The notes beneath the pieces are model-generated. The model was not told where the DNA came from. It saw only the letters and a list, made by a program, of their open reading frames with translations, and searched no databases. A stretch of 64,000 nt of DNA, from positions 1 to 64,000 of the forward strand of contig NZ_LZMD01000074.1 of NCBI RefSeq assembly GCF_001668575.1. Direction: 5' to 3'. The position numbers were made by a program, and so were the translations under genes. The DNA comes from Mycobacterium sp. 1164985.4. GTDB taxonomy: Bacteria; Actinomycetota; Actinomycetes; Mycobacteriales; Mycobacteriaceae. Shown in pieces: positions 62,092 to 64,000 of the stretch; within the stretch, counting starts at the first letter, position 1, and each line of letters starts with the position of its first letter.

Positions 62092-63162
62092 ATGCCCGAC
62101 GAACCGCTGCGCCGCGACCTGCTGCAAGAGCTCCTCCACGCGTACGGCCCGTGCGGCCAGGAGAACTCCGTGCGGGAGGTGTGCCGCCGCGAGCTGGAGC
62201 CGCACGCCGACGATATGTGGGTCGACGAGGCGGGGAACCTCGTCGGCCTGATCCACGGCCGTGACCGGCAGGCGCAGGCGATCCGCGTGATGGCGCACAT
62301 GGACGAGCTGTCGATGCTCGTCAAGCGCATCAACGACGACGGAACCCTGCGCATGACGCCGCTGGGCACGATGTATCCGGGGAACTTCGGCCTCGGCCCC
62401 GTTGCACTGCTCGGCGACCAGCGCACCGTCTGCGGCGTGCTGACGCTCGGCTCCGAGCACACCACCAAGGAGAGCGCGCGCATCTGGGAGACCAAACCCG
62501 ATCAGGGAGATCAGGCGCTGGACTGGCTGCACGTGTACGTCTTCACCGGCCACAGTCGGGAGGAGCTCGCCGAAGCCGGGATCAAACCGGGCACACGGGC
62601 GTGCGTGCACCGCAGCAAGCGCACCTTGATCGACGTCGGCTCCGACTACCTCGGGTGCTACTTCATGGATGACCGCGCCGCGGTCACAGCGCTGCTGGAC
62701 GCGGCCGGCCGGCTCACTTCGGACGAGGGACGCCCCGCACGCGACACCTATCTCGTGTTCACCACCAGCGAGGAGGTCGGCGGTGTCGGCGGCACATTCG
62801 CCAGCCGCGCTCTGCCCGGTGACCTGACCCTGGCACTGGAGGTGGGTCCGACGGAGGAGGAGTACGGCACTACGTGCAGCGGCGGCCCGATCGTCGCGTA
62901 CAGCGACGCCGAGACCATCTACGACAAGACCGTCGCCGACGCGCTGATCTGCGCCGCCACCGACCTCGGGCTGTCGCCTCAGCCCGCGGTGCTCGGCGCG
63001 TTCGAATCCGATGCCTCACACGCGAAAGCCAGCGGGCTCACGGCTCGTGCCGGCCTGCTGTGCCTGCCCACGCTCAGCACGCACGGCTACGAAGTCATTG
63101 CGCGACACGCGATTCCGGACATGGCCGCGACGCTCGCCGAATTCCTGCGGCGCGGTGTGTGA
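62092..63162 (+). CDS. M42-family metallopeptidase (glutamyl aminopeptidase/FrvX type)
   Basis: 356 residues with the M42 two-metal set: AHMDELSML (first His and Asp), FMDDRAA (bridging Asp), TSEEVGGVGG (catalytic and metal Glu), LALEVGPTEE and the late LSTHGYEVI His. These are cytoplasmic aminopeptidases or deblocking enzymes acting on short peptides, often as a large tetrahedral complex. ATG start with no strong ribosome site. It is 65 bp after the Cys-rich gene, convergent with the next gene by 7 bp. Confidence 0.92.
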   Translation: MPDEPLRRDLLQELLHAYGPCGQENSVREVCRRELEPHADDMWVDEAGNLVGLIHGRDRQAQAIRVMAHMDELSMLVKRINDDGTLRMTPLGTMYPGNFGLGPVALLGDQRTVCGVLTLGSEHTTKESARIWETKPDQGDQALDWLHVYVFTGHSREELAEAGIKPGTRACVHRSKRTLIDVGSDYLGCYFMDDRAAVTALLDAAGRLTSDEGRPARDTYLVFTTSEEVGGVGGTFASRALPGDLTLALEVGPTEEEYGTTCSGGPIVAYSDAETIYDKTVADALICAATDLGLSPQPAVLGAFESDASHAKASGLTARAGLLCLPTLSTHGYEVIARHAIPDMAATLAEFLRRGV

Positions 63163-63169
63163 TTCGCGG

Positions 63170-63826
63170 TCAGCCGTCGAGTTCGCCGGCGATTCCCCGC
63201 TCGATCGCCGCGCGGGCGCGCTCGGGTAACACGAGCAGCCCGTCGAGTTCGCGCCGGGCGAGGTCATAGCCGCGTTCGCGTTCCTGCGGGGTGGCCGCGG
63301 TGTCAGTCGCGATGCGCAACATGCTCTGGGCGCGAGCGATGCGCTGCTGATCCTGTGCCGAGAAGTCGCTGCGCCGACGACGGACCGCCTCGCTCTCGGC
63401 GGCCTCGAACGCGGTGACGTAGTCGGTGACGGCGTCGACGTACTCGCGCGCCGCGCCGGCATCGTCGACGAGATCCTCCGCCTTGGCCGGGCGCAACAGG
63501 TCCGCGCGCAGTTTGGTCCGGTGAAATCGCTCGGTCAACGGGTCGCGCATGTCGGTCATCAGCGGGTAGTCGAGCAGCTTCGCGACGTCGAGTTCGTATT
63601 CGAGCCAGCGGGTGTCGACCCGGTCGTGCGCCTTCACCGCCCGCGCGATCGCCTGCCACTGCACGCCGGGACCCGCGACGCGCCGCGGCGGATCGGTGGC
63701 GATCTCTTCGCGACGGCCGTCCTGGCGTGCGCGGGCCGCCGCCACGGCCCGCCATCCGCCGTAGAGCACGCCGACGAGCGGAACAAGCACGATCAGCAGC
63801 TCGAGCAGGCGGATGATCAAGCCCAT
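63170..63826 (-). CDS. Single-span membrane protein with helical cytoplasmic domain
   Basis: 218 residues from ATG 63826. An N-terminal hydrophobic helix (MGLIIRLLELLIVLVPLVGVL) anchors it, and the remaining 190 residues are charged and helical (RVDTRWLEYELDVAKLLDYPLM, then YVTAFEAAESEAVRRRRSDF). No enzyme motif. The longer frame to 63985 runs over the upstream neighbour and is not real. Probably an envelope-anchored coiled protein of unknown job, following the partial gene on the same strand. Confidence 0.78.
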   Translation of the reverse strand: MGLIIRLLELLIVLVPLVGVLYGGWRAVAAARARQDGRREEIATDPPRRVAGPGVQWQAIARAVKAHDRVDTRWLEYELDVAKLLDYPLMTDMRDPLTERFHRTKLRADLLRPAKAEDLVDDAGAAREYVDAVTDYVTAFEAAESEAVRRRRSDFSAQDQQRIARAQSMLRIATDTAATPQERERGYDLARRELDGLLVLPERARAAIERGIAGELDG

Positions 63827-63861
63827 GCAGCCAGGATGCCACCGGGGCGGAATCGAGCGGT

Positions 63862-64000
63862 TCAGCCCTGCTCGGCACCTGGACCGTAGGCCCGCGCGAT
63901 GTCGGGCGAGTCGAGCCAGCCCGAGTAGGTCGGCCGCTGCGGCCAACCCTCCGGCGAGTCCTGCCACTCCTCCTGGCGGCCCCACGGAAGCACGTCGATG
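63862..64000 (-). CDS. Hypothetical protein, C-terminal 45 residues (gene truncated by window edge)
   Basis: The stop is at 63864-63862 on the reverse strand and the frame stays open to the right end of the window. The readable part is Trp/Pro/Gly-rich ([35 protein letters not shown]) and has no stop, and its codon use (GC-rich third positions) is like its neighbours. It ends 35 bp before the anchored protein gene. The family cannot be told from this fragment. Confidence 0.75.
   Translation of the reverse strand, partial: IDVLPWGRQEEWQDSPEGWPQRPTYSGWLDSPDIARAYGPGAEQG

Overview
The window is high-GC actinobacterial DNA, almost certainly a fast-growing Mycobacterium (Mycolicibacterium-type). 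The basis is many recognisable mycobacterial neighbours: a fusA2 next to a PPOX-class F420-type protein (the Rv0120c/Rv0121c pairing), treS-mak (Rv0126/Rv0127), a B-box rhomboid (Rv0110-like), a haem-binding secreted protein (Rv0203-like), a DUF222/13E12 HNH protein, a Rv2172c-like methylenetetrahydrofolate reductase and many GTG/ATGA-coupled starts. Nearly all sequence is coding. I saw no tRNA, rRNA, CRISPR array, complete insertion sequence or prophage.

Layout. 1-1.0 kb: C-terminal part of an ESX-associated (EspK-like) protein, possibly frameshifted. 1.07-3.74 kb: zinc alcohol dehydrogenase coupled to a PLP-dependent Orn/Lys/Arg decarboxylase-like protein. 3.8-7.6 kb: tight four-gene envelope operon (polytopic protein with a periplasmic domain, 56-aa membrane peptide, cupredoxin-like lipoprotein, second polytopic protein) with a TetR-type operator in front. 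7.6-9.1 kb: pncA and a convergent crotonase, separated by a 59-bp tandem repeat. 9.2-16.3 kb: glycogen/trehalose block (glgX; mak and treS on the other strand) with a TetR regulator and, in front of the regulator, a promoter followed by a well-folding RNA-like element. 16.4-21.6 kb: HugZ-like protein, orotate phosphoribosyltransferase-like protein and a complete four-gene ABC importer. 21.7-25.7 kb: small secreted and membrane proteins, the PPOX protein and fusA2.

25.7-29.2 kb holds a translationally coupled operon of an S53 (sedolisin) protease, a zinc-ribbon polytopic protein and an anchored protein. 29.2-33.5 kb is a signalling block: a STAS protein, a PAS/PP2C/HATPase multidomain regulator, a second STAS protein and an ANTAR antiterminator. 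33.5-38.6 kb contains two transporters, small envelope proteins and the HNH protein. 38.7-42.8 kb is a five-gene coupled MoxR/DUF58/DUF4129 operon. 42.8-50.6 kb: O-methyltransferase, coiled-coil protein, Kup potassium transporter, rhomboid and VOC pair, secreted haem-binding protein with a clear rho-independent terminator, and a nitrobindin coupled to a beta-lactamase-fold hydrolase. 50.6-64 kb: FAD oxidoreductase, tocopherol-cyclase-like protein, glutaminyl cyclase, HrpA helicase, FUSC protein, MTHFR, standalone ANTAR, SelO, M42 peptidase and a 3'-partial gene running off the right end.

The best candidates for undescribed biology are the four-gene envelope operon at 3.8-7.6 kb, the structured RNA candidate at about 11.99-12.09 kb, and the S53 protease/zinc-ribbon membrane operon at 25.7-29.2 kb. 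All family names come from reading motifs in the translated sequence and from memory. No database search was run.
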